A stretch of DNA of 64,000 nucleotides, from NCBI RefSeq assembly GCF_003111645.1, contig NZ_CP022187.1, positions 4,340,001 through 4,404,000 on the forward strand, read 5' to 3'. Under the pieces are notes generated by a model. The model ran no database searches. It was not told the DNA's origin and was given only the letters and a program-made list of their open reading frames with translations. Positions within the stretch are counted from its first letter, which is position 1. Each line of letters opens with the position of its first letter. Position numbers and translations under genes: made by a program. The DNA is from Parazoarcus communis (lineage in GTDB: Bacteria; Pseudomonadota; Gammaproteobacteria; Burkholderiales; Rhodocyclaceae). Positions 24,965-34,549 of the stretch are shown one piece after another.

Positions 24965-25953
24965 CGCAGGAATCGGGCGTAGGGGTGGTTAGTGTCGTCG
25001 TTGCCAGTTATAACCATGCGGGATTCCTCCCCCGCAGAATGGATAGTCTTCTCGGGCAGACCTACCCGAACACAGAGATTCTGGTGATCGACGACTGTTC
25101 TCCGGACAATAGCGTCGACGTTCTCCGCTCGTATGAAGGGCGACCGGGCGTCCGCCTTCTCGTTCGCGATAAAAATGGCGGGTGGGTGGCGGTAAGCAAC
25201 CAAGGCGTCGAGTTGACGACGGGCGAGTTTGTGCTGTTCGCAAACTGCGACGATGATTGTGATGCGCGCATGATTGAGCGCCTTGTCGATGCGATGAGGC
25301 AGCATCCATCTGCTGGCATTGCATTCTGTCGCAGCCTGATGGTTGATGAGGACGGAGCTGTGCTGGGTGACGACTTTTCGATTCGTGAAGATGCGTTCAG
25401 GGCCCGGTGTTCCGGCGACGTGTTGCTCCCCGGTTCCGAGGCGTCTCGCTTTCTGATGCACTCATGCGTTATTCCAAACCTTAGCGCTGCGCTTATTCGA
25501 AGAGATTGCTTTGACACCGTTGGCTATTTGTCTTCGGAGTACAAGGTTTGTTGCGACTGGGATCTCTTCTTCAGGATTGCCGCTCGCTACGATGTCGCAT
25601 ACGTTGCAGAGCCCCTGAACTATTTTCGTCAGCATCGCAGCACAATTCGAAGCGTCACAAAGGACCGGGTCGTCTTTGAAGAGTATTTCAGGTTGTTGCT
25701 GGGGCAGGTACGGACGCTTGAGCTGACTTCCTTTGAGAGAATGCGGTATCGAACCCATGTGATGTACCTGTGGGCTGTGCACGTGCTTTCTCCCTCTGCG
25801 AACGGCGTGTCTAATATCCCATACCACCTGAAGCGGATCATCCAGCTGGATCCTCCGGCCCTGGTTTTTGCGATCCCTGGAGGTGTCCTCAGGCTCGCTG
25901 AGTTGATGTTCAAGGCCCCCCGAAAACTGATTGGCTTACTTGGGACACGATAA
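24961..25953 (+). CDS. GT2 family glycosyltransferase
   Basis: A 330-residue GT-A glycosyltransferase: [20 protein letters not shown] near residues 10-29, [15 protein letters not shown] near 42-56, the acidic metal-binding cluster NCDDDCD (about 95-101) and [10 protein letters not shown] near 199-208, the usual catalytic base region (E/D-D-W-D). It probably adds one sugar to the undecaprenyl-linked acceptor at the cytoplasmic membrane face. The ATG overlaps the epimerase stop. Donor and linkage are unknown. Confidence 0.87.
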   Translation: MTQESGVGVVSVVVASYNHAGFLPRRMDSLLGQTYPNTEILVIDDCSPDNSVDVLRSYEGRPGVRLLVRDKNGGWVAVSNQGVELTTGEFVLFANCDDDCDARMIERLVDAMRQHPSAGIAFCRSLMVDEDGAVLGDDFSIREDAFRARCSGDVLLPGSEASRFLMHSCVIPNLSAALIRRDCFDTVGYLSSEYKVCCDWDLFFRIAARYDVAYVAEPLNYFRQHRSTIRSVTKDRVVFEEYFRLLLGQVRTLELTSFERMRYRTHVMYLWAVHVLSPSANGVSNIPYHLKRIIQLDPPALVFAIPGGVLRLAELMFKAPRKLIGLLGTR

Positions 25954-25958
25954 GAACG

Positions 25959-26903
25959 ATGACTAAAAAGATATTGGTGACTGGCGGGGCCGGCTTTCTT
26001 GGCTCTCACTTGTGTGAACGCCTTCTCGAAGCGGGACGCGATGTACTCTGCGTGGATAATTTCTTCACCGGTAGCAAGGATAATATTGCCCATCTGATGG
26101 GCAATCCCTACTTCGAGGTCATGCGGCATGACGTGACTTTTCCGCTCTACGTCGAAGTAGACCAGATCTACAATCTGGCTTGCCCAGCGTCTCCCGTTCA
26201 CTATCAGCACGATCCGGTTCAGACGACGAAGACGAGTGTCCATGGTGCGATCAACATGCTTGGATTGGCAAAGCGAGTACAGGCGCGAATCCTGCAGGCG
26301 TCGACAAGCGAGGTTTACGGAGACCCCGAGGTGCACCCGCAGGTCGAGTCGTACTGGGGCAAGGTCAATCCTATTGGTATCCGGAGTTGTTACGACGAAG
26401 GAAAGCGTTGCGCTGAAACGCTCTTTTTCGATTACTGGCGCCAGCATCAACTGCAGATCAAGGTCGTACGTATTTTCAATACCTATGGTCCGCGCATGCA
26501 CCCCAACGACGGTAGAGTGGTCAGTAATTTCATCGTTCAGGCGCTGAAGGGTGAGGACATCACGATCTACGGGGATGGCCAGCAGACCAGAAGCTTCTGT
26601 TATGTCGACGACCTGGTAGAAGTCATGATTCGCATGATGGACTCGGCTCAGGATTTTGTCGGACCTGTGAATATTGGGAATCCCTGTGAGTTCACGATGC
26701 TGGAACTGGCTGAGCAGGTTGTTCGGCTGACGGGTTCGAAGAGTCGGCTGATCTTCAAACCGCTGCCAGCCGATGATCCGAAGCAACGGCAGCCGGATAT
26801 TTCCTTGGCGAAGCAGGTGCTTGACTGGGAGCCGAAAGTCGATCTGGCAGATGGACTGAAGGAAACGATCACCTATTTTTCGACGCGTCTGAAGGTCGCG
26901 TGA
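25959..26903 (+). CDS. UDP-glucuronate decarboxylase (UDP-xylose synthase)
   Basis: A 314-residue protein of the UXS branch of the extended SDRs: [11 protein letters not shown] near residues 8-18, [12 protein letters not shown] near 32-43, the decarboxylase-specific region [15 protein letters not shown] with E118 near 114-128, and catalytic Y145-DEG-K149. [21 protein letters not shown] lies in the active-site shell. It makes UDP-xylose from UDP-glucuronate. A UDP-glucose dehydrogenase to supply the substrate is not in this window. Xylose is therefore a likely glycan component. Confidence 0.9.
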   Translation: MTKKILVTGGAGFLGSHLCERLLEAGRDVLCVDNFFTGSKDNIAHLMGNPYFEVMRHDVTFPLYVEVDQIYNLACPASPVHYQHDPVQTTKTSVHGAINMLGLAKRVQARILQASTSEVYGDPEVHPQVESYWGKVNPIGIRSCYDEGKRCAETLFFDYWRQHQLQIKVVRIFNTYGPRMHPNDGRVVSNFIVQALKGEDITIYGDGQQTRSFCYVDDLVEVMIRMMDSAQDFVGPVNIGNPCEFTMLELAEQVVRLTGSKSRLIFKPLPADDPKQRQPDISLAKQVLDWEPKVDLADGLKETITYFSTRLKVA

Positions 26904-27806
26904 GTGGTGAGTAAGGTATTGGCAAATCCGCGGGTGACCGTCGTCATCCCCACATACAACCGCGCGGATGACCTCAGGCGGTGCCTCGACTCGCTGGCGC
27001 TGCAGACTCTGGACAACTTCGAGGTACTGGTCTGTGACGACGGGTCAACGGATCATAGTGCAAGCGTTGCGGACGAGTTTTCGGGGCGACTGAGTCTCCG
27101 CTTCGATACCGCGGACAACTTTGGCGGGCCGGCGCGGCCGCGCAATCGTGGTGTTTCCGGGGCCAGGGCTCCATATATTGCCTTTCTTGACTCTGACGAC
27201 TGGTGGACGCCTGCCAAGCTGGAGAAGAGTGTGGCCGCACTCGACGCAGGTGCAGATCTCGTTTACCACGATCTGTTTATCGTTCGCGATACCGCTCAAA
27301 CGGTTTTCAGCGAACGGATCGTATCGACGGAGCCCAAGCACCCCATGTTCAAGGCCTTGCTCTGCACCGGCATGTCTGTGCCCAATTCCAGTGTTGTCGT
27401 GCGCAGAGCGCTTATCGAACAGTTGGGCGGAATCACGGAAAACCGGGAACTCATTTCCGTGGAAGATTACGATACGTGGGTTCGGATTTCGAGACTGACT
27501 GAGCGCTTTGTCCGACTGCCCGAATGCCTCGGTTATTACTGGCTTGGTGGTGGGAACATATCGGCTGCTTCACCAAAGCAGATATCGCGCATTCGCACCT
27601 TGTATGCGCAGTATATTGATGAATTGCCGTTGGCTGACCGCCGCCGCGCAGAGGGATTTCTGGCCTACCGGAGCGGGCGGATTGCTCAGATGCATGGTGA
27701 TGTCACGGGAGCACGTCGCAGTCTCCTGCGCGCACTTGTCCAACCACTCGACCTGAGCTATCGACTCAAGGCCGCCTATTTTCTGGCGCGCAGCATCTTG
27801 CCATGA
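26904..27806 (+). CDS. GT2 family glycosyltransferase
   Basis: A 300-residue GT-A enzyme: VTVVIPTYNRADDLRRCLDS near residues 11-30, VCDDGSTDHS near 44-53, RNRGVSGARAPYIAFLDSDD near 80-99 (DSDD metal motif) and SVEDYDTWVRIS (acidic catalytic region) near 186-197. It starts with GTG 26904 directly after the UXS stop, and its end overlaps the next glycosyltransferase by 4 bases. The donor is unknown. UDP-xylose is possible by adjacency. Confidence 0.87.
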   Translation: MVSKVLANPRVTVVIPTYNRADDLRRCLDSLALQTLDNFEVLVCDDGSTDHSASVADEFSGRLSLRFDTADNFGGPARPRNRGVSGARAPYIAFLDSDDWWTPAKLEKSVAALDAGADLVYHDLFIVRDTAQTVFSERIVSTEPKHPMFKALLCTGMSVPNSSVVVRRALIEQLGGITENRELISVEDYDTWVRISRLTERFVRLPECLGYYWLGGGNISAASPKQISRIRTLYAQYIDELPLADRRRAEGFLAYRSGRIAQMHGDVTGARRSLLRALVQPLDLSYRLKAAYFLARSILP

Positions 27807-28771
27807 GTCCAGTTCCACACCGAGTCAGCGTAGTCATCCCCTGTTACCGGGATGCTGCAACCTTGGGCCTCGCTCTTGCTTCGCTTCATGGGCAGACACG
27901 CCAGGTCGAAGAGATCATCGTGGTCAATGACTGCTCGCCCGAGACAGACCGTATTGAAGCCGTTCTGCAACGCTATCCTCAGGTTGTTTACATCAGGAAT
28001 GAGCGCAATCTTGGGCTGGCCGCGTCGCGAAATGTTGGCCTGAACGCTGCCACGGGAGATGTGATTTCGTTTCTTGACGCCGATGACGAACTGCATCCGC
28101 AGAAAATCGAGTTTCAGCTTCGGGTTTTTCGACCGAAAATTGCCGTGACGTGTCAGGTCAGGCGCATAGGTGACAGCTGTGAGCTTGCCGAGACCGCCCA
28201 CTGTGATAACGAATTCAAGGTGCGTGAGGTAGCGGAAAGCGACTCAATAGTCATGCGTAACAGTCTCACTGGCGCAGCGCTCATGATCTCCAGAGAGCTG
28301 TTGACAGAGTTTGGCGGCTATGACGAAAGTCTGCGTTCTTGCGAGGACTTTGATCTGTGGCTTCGGCTCCTCGATGGGGGGGTTAGTGTTGTCGACATCC
28401 AATTGCCACTGTATCTATATCGCCACAACGAATCCGGATTGTCGCGCAACAACCTCAATGTGTCGCGCTGGGAACTCCAGGTGCTCAGAAAGTACTTCGA
28501 GCGGCATGGGCAGCCTTTTCTTGGTACGCGTGCGGATGCACATATTTGGGCATTCTGGTTGCTCAAGCATCTTCTTCGATATGAGCGCTGCAGGGAAAGC
28601 GCGCTGAGGATGGAGGTTAGGCGCAATATCCAGCTGCTGTCGAAATACCCCGTTCTCGCTGCCCTGCTTGCATGCACTGAGCGCTTTCGCCTGCTACGGC
28701 CTGTTGTCGCAGTTGCTGACTTGCGCAGAGTGCTTTCGCGCGGATTTGCCTTCAATCGCCACCCGGTTTGA
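27803..28771 (+). CDS. GT2 family glycosyltransferase
   Basis: A 322-residue GT-A enzyme: VSVVIPCYRDAATLGLALAS near residues 8-27, VNDCSPETDRIEAVL near 41-55, FLDADDELHPQKIEFQ near 91-106 (DADD metal motif) and SCEDFDLWLRLLDGGV near 179-194. The ATG overlaps the preceding gene. The four glycosyltransferases in this stretch suggest an oligosaccharide of roughly four or five residues, depending on what the 20693 gene transfers. Confidence 0.87.
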   Translation: MSPVPHRVSVVIPCYRDAATLGLALASLHGQTRQVEEIIVVNDCSPETDRIEAVLQRYPQVVYIRNERNLGLAASRNVGLNAATGDVISFLDADDELHPQKIEFQLRVFRPKIAVTCQVRRIGDSCELAETAHCDNEFKVREVAESDSIVMRNSLTGAALMISRELLTEFGGYDESLRSCEDFDLWLRLLDGGVSVVDIQLPLYLYRHNESGLSRNNLNVSRWELQVLRKYFERHGQPFLGTRADAHIWAFWLLKHLLRYERCRESALRMEVRRNIQLLSKYPVLAALLACTERFRLLRPVVAVADLRRVLSRGFAFNRHPV

Positions 28772-28866
28772 GATCATGAGCTCTAGATCGGATATGAAGT
28801 CTGAACTCGTTGAGCCACGCCTTCGCCGCGGGCTTTCATCAACGCGAATCCTCTTTGGGCTTCCGC

Positions 28867-30048
28867 ATGAGCACTGCTGATAACCGAAAGAAGGTGGCGC
28901 TGGTCGCGGCGTCGGATATGACCGTGATTGCTTTTCTCCGTGCGCATATCGTGGCGCTTGCCGCAGACCACGACGTGACCGTGATTACCAATACGGCTGA
29001 TCCTGAACGTATTTCTGCGGATGTTCGCGGCGTGCGGGTGATCTCAATCCCGTTTGCACGCCCAATCGCGCCGATGTTGGATCTTCAATGCCTGGCCCGC
29101 CTGACGCGTGTTTTCCATCGTGAGCGATTTGATCTTGTCTTTTCCGTAACCCCCAAAGGGGGGCTAATGGCGATGGTGTCGGGTTGCCTCGCGCGCGTGC
29201 CGTCTCGGATACATATGTTCACCGGGCAGGTATGGGCCACCCGGACCGGACTTGGGCGCACGTTGCTGAAAATGGCTGACCGGCTTATTGCAAGGTGTGC
29301 AACGCATGTTCTCGCTGACAGTGCGTCCCAGCGACAATTTCTGATTGATCAGGGCATTACGAACGATAAGCGCTCGGCGGTTTTGGCGAGTGGGTCGATC
29401 TCGGGAGTTGATGCCGTCCGTTTCAGGCCTTCGGTGGAAGCAAGGCAGGCGGTGCGCCGCTCTTTGGGCGTTGCAGAGGATGCGGTGGTTCTGCTGTTTG
29501 TTGGCCGCTTGAACCGCGACAAGGGCGTGCTCGATCTGGCCGCTGCGTTTTCTGCGCTGTCTGCGTCAATACCGGGTTGTGTGCTGTTGGTCGTGGGGCC
29601 CGACGAGGCCGGATTGCGGCACGAGGTCGAAGTGCTTGTTGGCGCCGCGGCTACGCTCCATTTTGTGGATTTTACCGACCATCCCGAGCACTTCATGGCC
29701 GCGGCTGATGTGTTTTGCCTGCCCAGCTATCGCGAGGGTTTTGGCACCGTCATCATCGAAGCAGGCGCCTGTGGTCTGCCGGTTGTGGCATCCCGGATCT
29801 ACGGATTGACGGACGCCGTCGTGGAGGGGGAGACCGGCTTGATGCATGAGGCAGGAGATGTAGGCGGGCTGGTTGATGTGCTTGCACAATTGGTTCGTGA
29901 CGCAGACCTTCGTGCACGTATGGGCAGGGCAGGGAGGGGGCGTGCGACAAACGAGTTCTCGGCAATGGTTGTAACGGGGGCGCTAACAGCTTTTATTGGA
30001 AGCCTGTTGCGCTCGGGTGCGGAGGGTCAGCATGAAACGCGCGTTTGA
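28867..30048 (+). CDS. GT4 family glycosyltransferase
   Basis: A 393-residue GT-B enzyme. The donor half shows LLFVGRLNRDKGVLDLAAAF near residues 208-227 and the EX7E region PSYREGFGTVIIEAGACGLP near 288-307. N-terminal VAASDMTVIAFLRAHI resembles the PglA/WbaZ-type transferases that act right after the first sugar-phosphate, which would fit its position just before pglC. ATG 28867 is chosen. An in-frame TTG at 28810 would add 19 residues with no homology-like features. Neither start has a strong ribosome site. Confidence 0.85.
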   Translation: MSTADNRKKVALVAASDMTVIAFLRAHIVALAADHDVTVITNTADPERISADVRGVRVISIPFARPIAPMLDLQCLARLTRVFHRERFDLVFSVTPKGGLMAMVSGCLARVPSRIHMFTGQVWATRTGLGRTLLKMADRLIARCATHVLADSASQRQFLIDQGITNDKRSAVLASGSISGVDAVRFRPSVEARQAVRRSLGVAEDAVVLLFVGRLNRDKGVLDLAAAFSALSASIPGCVLLVVGPDEAGLRHEVEVLVGAAATLHFVDFTDHPEHFMAAADVFCLPSYREGFGTVIIEAGACGLPVVASRIYGLTDAVVEGETGLMHEAGDVGGLVDVLAQLVRDADLRARMGRAGRGRATNEFSAMVVTGALTAFIGSLLRSGAEGQHETRV

Positions 30049-30643
30049 TCTGACCATGGCCCTTCTCGCTATCATGCTGCTTTGGCCAGTGATGCTGCTG
30101 CTTGCGCTGATTATCTGGCGCTGTCTCGGAGCGCCGGTTCTTTTTCGACAGCTCAGACCAGGTTTGCATGGGCGGCCTTTCACTTTGTACAAGTTCCGGT
30201 CGATGTCGGATAAACGTGATGCCTCCGGCCGCTTGCTGCCCGACGAGGCGCGGCTGGGGGCCGTTGGACGGACGATTCGCAAGCTCAGCCTGGACGAGCT
30301 TCCTCAGTTGTTCAATGTCCTCAGGGGCGACATGAGTCTGGTCGGACCGCGCCCGCTATTGATGGAGTACATGTCACTTTATTCCCCGGAACAGGGGAGG
30401 CGGCATGAAGTTCGGCCCGGGATTACCGGTTGGGCCCAGGTTAACGGGCGAAATGCGCTATCGTGGGACGAGCGCTTTCGCCTCGATGTCTGGTACGTGG
30501 ATCACCGTTCATTTGCGCTTGACTTGAGAATTCTGTTGATGACGATTGGGAGGGTGCTTGGCCGTCATGGCGTCAGCGAACCCGGGCGGGAAACAATGAC
30601 TCCGTTTACCGGTAGCCAGCAGAAGGGGCGCAACGGTGAGTAG
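30032..30643 (+). CDS. pglC: PglC-like initiating sugar-phosphate transferase
   Basis: A 203-residue monotopic membrane transferase: one N-terminal hydrophobic re-entrant segment (about 8-30), KFRSM near 54-58, the catalytic D-E pair in SLDELPQLFNVLRGDMSLVG (about 86-105), then PRP and RPGITGWAQVNG near 129-140. The short form without extra N-terminal helices is PglC-like. It transfers phospho-bacillosamine or a related sugar phosphate to undecaprenyl phosphate to start the glycan. The start overlaps the preceding glycosyltransferase by 17 bases. Confidence 0.9.
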   Translation: MKRAFDLTMALLAIMLLWPVMLLLALIIWRCLGAPVLFRQLRPGLHGRPFTLYKFRSMSDKRDASGRLLPDEARLGAVGRTIRKLSLDELPQLFNVLRGDMSLVGPRPLLMEYMSLYSPEQGRRHEVRPGITGWAQVNGRNALSWDERFRLDVWYVDHRSFALDLRILLMTIGRVLGRHGVSEPGRETMTPFTGSQQKGRNGE

Positions 30644-31280
30644 GAGGCTTGTCATTTTCGGGGCTGGAGGTCACGCAAAAGTCGTGGTGGACGCGATCGT
30701 GCAGCAGGGCGATTCCGTCGCGGGTGTTTTTGATGGTGATGCTGGGCGCCACGGTCAGGAATGGTTTGGATATACCGTACTCGGCGGTCTGGATGCGATG
30801 ATTGATTTTGCTGCAAGTGAAGGCGTTGATGCGGTTGTCGTCGCGATTGGCGACAATCGAATCCGGTCAATGATGGGCGCTCGTATTGCCGAACGTGGTC
30901 TCCGCTTCGATTCTGTCGTGCACCCACGCGCCGTCGTATCTCCTTCGGCCCGGATCGGTGCAGGCTGCGTGGTGATGGCGGGGGCCGTTATCAACGCTGA
31001 TGCGGTGATCGGAGAGCACGCGATCATCAATACCTGCGCCTCGGTTGACCATGACTGCTGGGTGGCAGAGGGTGCCCATATCGGACCAGGAGCAAGGCTA
31101 TGCGGCGGCGTCAAGGTCGGACGGCGAGTGTTGTTCGGTGCTGGCGCGGTTGCGATTCCAGGGTTTTCAGTCGGCGATGATGCGATTGTTCCGGCCGGGG
31201 GCGTCGTGAGGGGAGATGTCCCCGCGCGAACCCGTCACCCCGACAAGATCAGGTCGTCGCAAAGCAATGAAGGTGAGTGA
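30636..31280 (+). CDS. pglD: PglD-like NeuD-family N-acetyltransferase
   Basis: A 214-residue protein with the N-terminal nucleotide-sugar-binding fold (VIFGAGGHAKVVVDAIV near residues 6-22) and a beta-helix from about 85. The catalytic-type His is in NTCASVDHDCWVAEGAHIGP (about 131-150). It is expected to acetylate the 4-amino sugar made by PglE to give UDP-diNAc-bacillosamine. The start is GTG 30636 inside the pglC end. It is distinct from the NeuD-like protein in the leg block, so each sugar pathway has its own acetyltransferase. Confidence 0.88.
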   Translation: MSRRLVIFGAGGHAKVVVDAIVQQGDSVAGVFDGDAGRHGQEWFGYTVLGGLDAMIDFAASEGVDAVVVAIGDNRIRSMMGARIAERGLRFDSVVHPRAVVSPSARIGAGCVVMAGAVINADAVIGEHAIINTCASVDHDCWVAEGAHIGPGARLCGGVKVGRRVLFGAGAVAIPGFSVGDDAIVPAGGVVRGDVPARTRHPDKIRSSQSNEGE

Positions 31281-31284
31281 GTCA

Positions 31285-32499
31285 ATGAGACGGTGTTCCG
31301 AGAAGGCCGGAGAGGCTGATGGTGTCATCGAGTTCGCCCCGTGGCCGCATTTTTCCGAGGACGAGATCGCTGCGGTCGGCAAGGTTTTGCGCTCCGGGCA
31401 GGTGAACTACTGGACTGGAAACGAGGGGCGCCAGTTCGAGGACGAGTTCGCCCGATGGGCTGAGTGTCAGTATGCGGTTGCGCTTGCTAACGGTACTGTC
31501 GCTCTTGATCTTGCACTCAAGGCGCTGGGTGTCGGGCCGGGTGATGAGGTCGTCGTGACCGCTCGTACTTTTCTGGCTTCGGTTTCCTGCATCATCACAG
31601 CAGGTGCGACGCCGGTTTTTGCGGATGTTGACCGTGACAGCCAGAACCTTACCGCCGATACGGTGCGAAGGGTGCTCACCGCTCGCACTCGAGCAGTGAT
31701 CTGCGTGCATCTGGCAGGTTGGCCGTGTGACATGGATCCGATCATGGCCCTGGCTCGTGAGCATGACCTTGCCGTGATCGAAGACTGTGCCCAGGCTCAC
31801 GGTGCCCGCTACAAGGGGCATCCCGTTGGGAGCATCGGCCACGTCGGTGCGTGGTCTTTCTGCCAGGACAAGATCATGACGACTGGTGGAGAAGGTGGCA
31901 TGGTTACGACCAACGACCATGAGTTGTGGTCCCGGATGTGGTCTTACAAGGACCATGGAAAGTCCTGGGCCGCAGTCTACGAACGCGAACATGAACCCGG
32001 GTTTCGTTGGCTTCACGAGCAGTTCGGTACCAATTGGCGTATGACCGAAATGCAGGCGACAATCGGGCGCATTCAGTTGCGCAGGATGGCAGAGTGGTCG
32101 CGGCTGCGAAATCGTCACGCGCAAACGATATGGGATTGCGCGAAGACCGTTGATGGCCTCAGAGTCCCGGTGCTCCCGGAAGACTGTCGCCATGCTGCAT
32201 ACAAGTGCTATGTTTTTGTTGATCCTGCCCGCCTTGCTGCTGGATGGGGCCGCGACAGGGTTCTTGCGGAGATCAATGCGCTTGGAGTGCCCTGTCTTGT
32301 CGGGTCCTGTCCCGAGGTCTATCTTGAGCGGGCGTTTGATGCTACCGGATGGCGGCCATCCGTCCGTTTGCCTGTTGCAAAAGAGTTGGGTGAAACGAGT
32401 CTGATGTTTCTTGTGCATCCGACGCTTGATGAGGCCTCCGTCGAACAGACCTGCAACGCGCTCCGATCCGTGATGCAGGCCGCCACCCGCGAGGGCTGA
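31285..32499 (+). CDS. pglE: PglE-like PLP-dependent nucleotide-sugar aminotransferase
   Basis: A 404-residue DegT/DnrJ/EryC1 aminotransferase: ALANGTVALDLALKALGVGP near residues 71-90, VIEDCAQAHGARYKGHPVG near 168-186 and the Schiff-base lysine in WSFCQDKIMTTGGEGG (K near residue 200). C4 amination of the PglF product is expected. ATG 31285 is chosen because AAGGTGAG precedes it and it lies after the pglD stop. In-frame upstream starts would overlap pglD. Confidence 0.87.
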   Translation: MRRCSEKAGEADGVIEFAPWPHFSEDEIAAVGKVLRSGQVNYWTGNEGRQFEDEFARWAECQYAVALANGTVALDLALKALGVGPGDEVVVTARTFLASVSCIITAGATPVFADVDRDSQNLTADTVRRVLTARTRAVICVHLAGWPCDMDPIMALAREHDLAVIEDCAQAHGARYKGHPVGSIGHVGAWSFCQDKIMTTGGEGGMVTTNDHELWSRMWSYKDHGKSWAAVYEREHEPGFRWLHEQFGTNWRMTEMQATIGRIQLRRMAEWSRLRNRHAQTIWDCAKTVDGLRVPVLPEDCRHAAYKCYVFVDPARLAAGWGRDRVLAEINALGVPCLVGSCPEVYLERAFDATGWRPSVRLPVAKELGETSLMFLVHPTLDEASVEQTCNALRSVMQAATREG

Positions 32500-32575
32500 A
32501 ACGGCCGACGCTGTTAAGCGGCGTATTCCTTTCCTGCCCTGAACAGAATGTGTTTTTGCCGTTGCCGGAGGATGC

Positions 32576-34489
32576 TTGCCAATCTCAGGCCGGTTCGTTC
32601 ATAAAAATATGATCCGATTCTTGCGCTCTGCGCTCGTATTTCTCTTCGACCTGTTTGCTGTCGCCATTGCGTGGTGCGGCGGCCTGCTGCTGCGGTTCAA
32701 TTTCGACCTCCCCTCCGAGTATGTCAGATTGGCCTTCCTTGGGTTGGGTGGCTTGCTCGTCGTCCACGCCGTGGCTTGCCGCTGGGCTGGGCTTTATCGT
32801 GGCATGTGGGTATTTGCCAGCCTTCCCGACTTGAAACGGGTGCTAAAAGCGGTCGCTGTCTCTGGCGTGGCACTTTTGGTGTGGGTGGCGCTGGACAGGG
32901 GGGGCACAGCGATTCCGCGCTCAATGATCGTTCTTTACCCGGTGTTGCTGCTGCTTGTGATGGGTGGGGGGCGTGCGGCATGGCGGATGTGGAAGGAGCA
33001 TCGGCTGTATGGTGGGTTGATAGCGCAAGGCAAGCCTGTTGTCATTGTCGGCGCAGGTCGGGGTGGCGCCATGCTGATGCGTGAACTCGAGCGAAGCCCG
33101 GACTGGCGTGTGGTTGCTCTGGTCGATGACGATTTGGGTAAATGGGGTATGGAGTTGTTCGGTATTCCCATCGTGGGCGGGCTGGGTGCCTTGCCCGAGG
33201 TATTGCGCGAATTCAAGGCCAGTCATGTGATTCTTGCCATGCCCTCGGCTGCGACCGAAACGTTGCGACGGGCAACGGATATCGGTGTGCGTGCCGGTGC
33301 GCATGTATTCACCGTTCCGGGGCTCGAAGAGTTGATGAATGGCCGGGTTTCGATCAGCGCCATGCGGCCGGTCGAGATCGAGGACCTGCTCGGTCGCGAA
33401 CCGGTCAGCATCGATACCGAGAATGTCCAGGCGATGCTTGCAGGCCGGACCGTGCTTGTCACCGGGGCTGGTGGCTCTATAGGCAGCGAATTGTGCAGAC
33501 AGCTTTCCCGGTTTGAGCCTGGCATCTTGATCCTGCTCGAGTCGAGCGAATTTGCTCTCTACTCGGTGGAGCAATGGTTCGCCAGAAACCGCCCGGATGT
33601 GCGGGTTGTGCCCCTGGCCGGCGACGTGAAGGACGGCGTGCGGCTGGAGGAGGTATTTTCGGCCTGGGCGCCACAGATCGTGTTCCATGCGGCGGCCTAC
33701 AAGCATGTTCCGCTGATGGAGGTGGGTAACGCGTGGCAGGCGGTGCGAAACAATGTCCTGGGGACCCTTCAGGTAGCTACTCATGCGGAGCGCTATGGCG
33801 CTGAGCGTTTCGTCTTTATTTCCACGGACAAGGCCGTCAACCCGACCAACGTCATGGGAGCAACGAAGAGGCTGGCCGAGATGGTCTGTGAGGCGCTGCA
33901 CAGCTTTGGCACGAAAGCGACGCAATTCGAGGTCGTCCGCTTTGGGAATGTCTTGGGTAGCACCGGCAGCGTGATTCCGAAGTTTGCCGAGCAGATTGCA
34001 CACGGTGGTCCCGTGACTGTGACGCATCCTGAGATCAATCGCTACTTCATGTCCATCCCGGAGGCTGCCCAGTTGGTGTTGCAGGCTTCCGCAATGGGCC
34101 ATGGGGGCGAGGTGTTCGTGCTCGATATGGGCGAGCCAGTCAAGATAGTGGACCTTGCGCGGAACATGATTCGATTGTCCGGCTACTCTGACGACGAGAT
34201 CCGGATCGAGTTTACTGGTCTCAGGCCTGGTGAGAAACTGTACGAAGAGTTGCTCGCTGATGCAGAAGCGACGATGGAGACGCCTCACCCGAAACTGAGA
34301 ATTGCGCGGTCAAGATCGGTTCCGGAAGCATTTCTGGACGAAGTTCGGGAATGGCTGAGTCAGCCGGCCCCCGTCTCTGACGACGATGTCCGGTCCGGGC
34401 TGAAACGCTGGGTGCCAGAGTATGTGCCGGCAAACCATGGTGTGAAGAGCGTCGAGTCGGGGCAGGCCCAGGTTCGCGAGCAGGTATAA
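32576..34489 (+). CDS. pglF: PglF/WbpM-type membrane-bound UDP-sugar 4,6-dehydratase
   Basis: A 637-residue protein. Four N-terminal membrane helices (about 15-130) are followed by a first Rossmann region (VIVGAGRGGAMLMREL near 155-170) and the catalytic SDR domain (VLVTGAGGSIGSELCRQLS near 298-316). The active site reads STDKAVNPTN followed by MGATK, the Met replacing Tyr as is normal in WbpM/FlaA1/PglF enzymes. It converts UDP-GlcNAc to the 4-keto-6-deoxy sugar for bacillosamine. TTG 32576 follows GGAGG by 4 bases. ATG 32609 is an alternative without a clear ribosome site. Confidence 0.9.
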   Translation: MPISGRFVHKNMIRFLRSALVFLFDLFAVAIAWCGGLLLRFNFDLPSEYVRLAFLGLGGLLVVHAVACRWAGLYRGMWVFASLPDLKRVLKAVAVSGVALLVWVALDRGGTAIPRSMIVLYPVLLLLVMGGGRAAWRMWKEHRLYGGLIAQGKPVVIVGAGRGGAMLMRELERSPDWRVVALVDDDLGKWGMELFGIPIVGGLGALPEVLREFKASHVILAMPSAATETLRRATDIGVRAGAHVFTVPGLEELMNGRVSISAMRPVEIEDLLGREPVSIDTENVQAMLAGRTVLVTGAGGSIGSELCRQLSRFEPGILILLESSEFALYSVEQWFARNRPDVRVVPLAGDVKDGVRLEEVFSAWAPQIVFHAAAYKHVPLMEVGNAWQAVRNNVLGTLQVATHAERYGAERFVFISTDKAVNPTNVMGATKRLAEMVCEALHSFGTKATQFEVVRFGNVLGSTGSVIPKFAEQIAHGGPVTVTHPEINRYFMSIPEAAQLVLQASAMGHGGEVFVLDMGEPVKIVDLARNMIRLSGYSDDEIRIEFTGLRPGEKLYEELLADAEATMETPHPKLRIARSRSVPEAFLDEVREWLSQPAPVSDDDVRSGLKRWVPEYVPANHGVKSVESGQAQVREQV

Positions 34490-34490
34490 T
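34485..34490 (+). promoter_or_regulatory. Possible -10 box before the carbamoyltransferase gene
   Basis: A perfect TATAAT overlaps the end of pglF, 60 bases before the next start codon. I see no convincing -35 hexamer at 16-18 bases upstream. It could give the last gene of the cluster its own promoter, in keeping with its more housekeeping-like codon use. Confidence 0.3.
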
Positions 34491-34549
34491 CGTGCGCTTC
34501 TGATTGGCCCGTCGCTTCGAGGCCTTTCTCCGTATTCGAGGTTCTATAC

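Noticed and set aside
32921..34288. A 455-codon minus-strand frame opposite pglF
   Set aside because: It is antisense to the clear PglF/WbpM catalytic domain, has no recognisable motif, and its composition is typical of a shadow frame.
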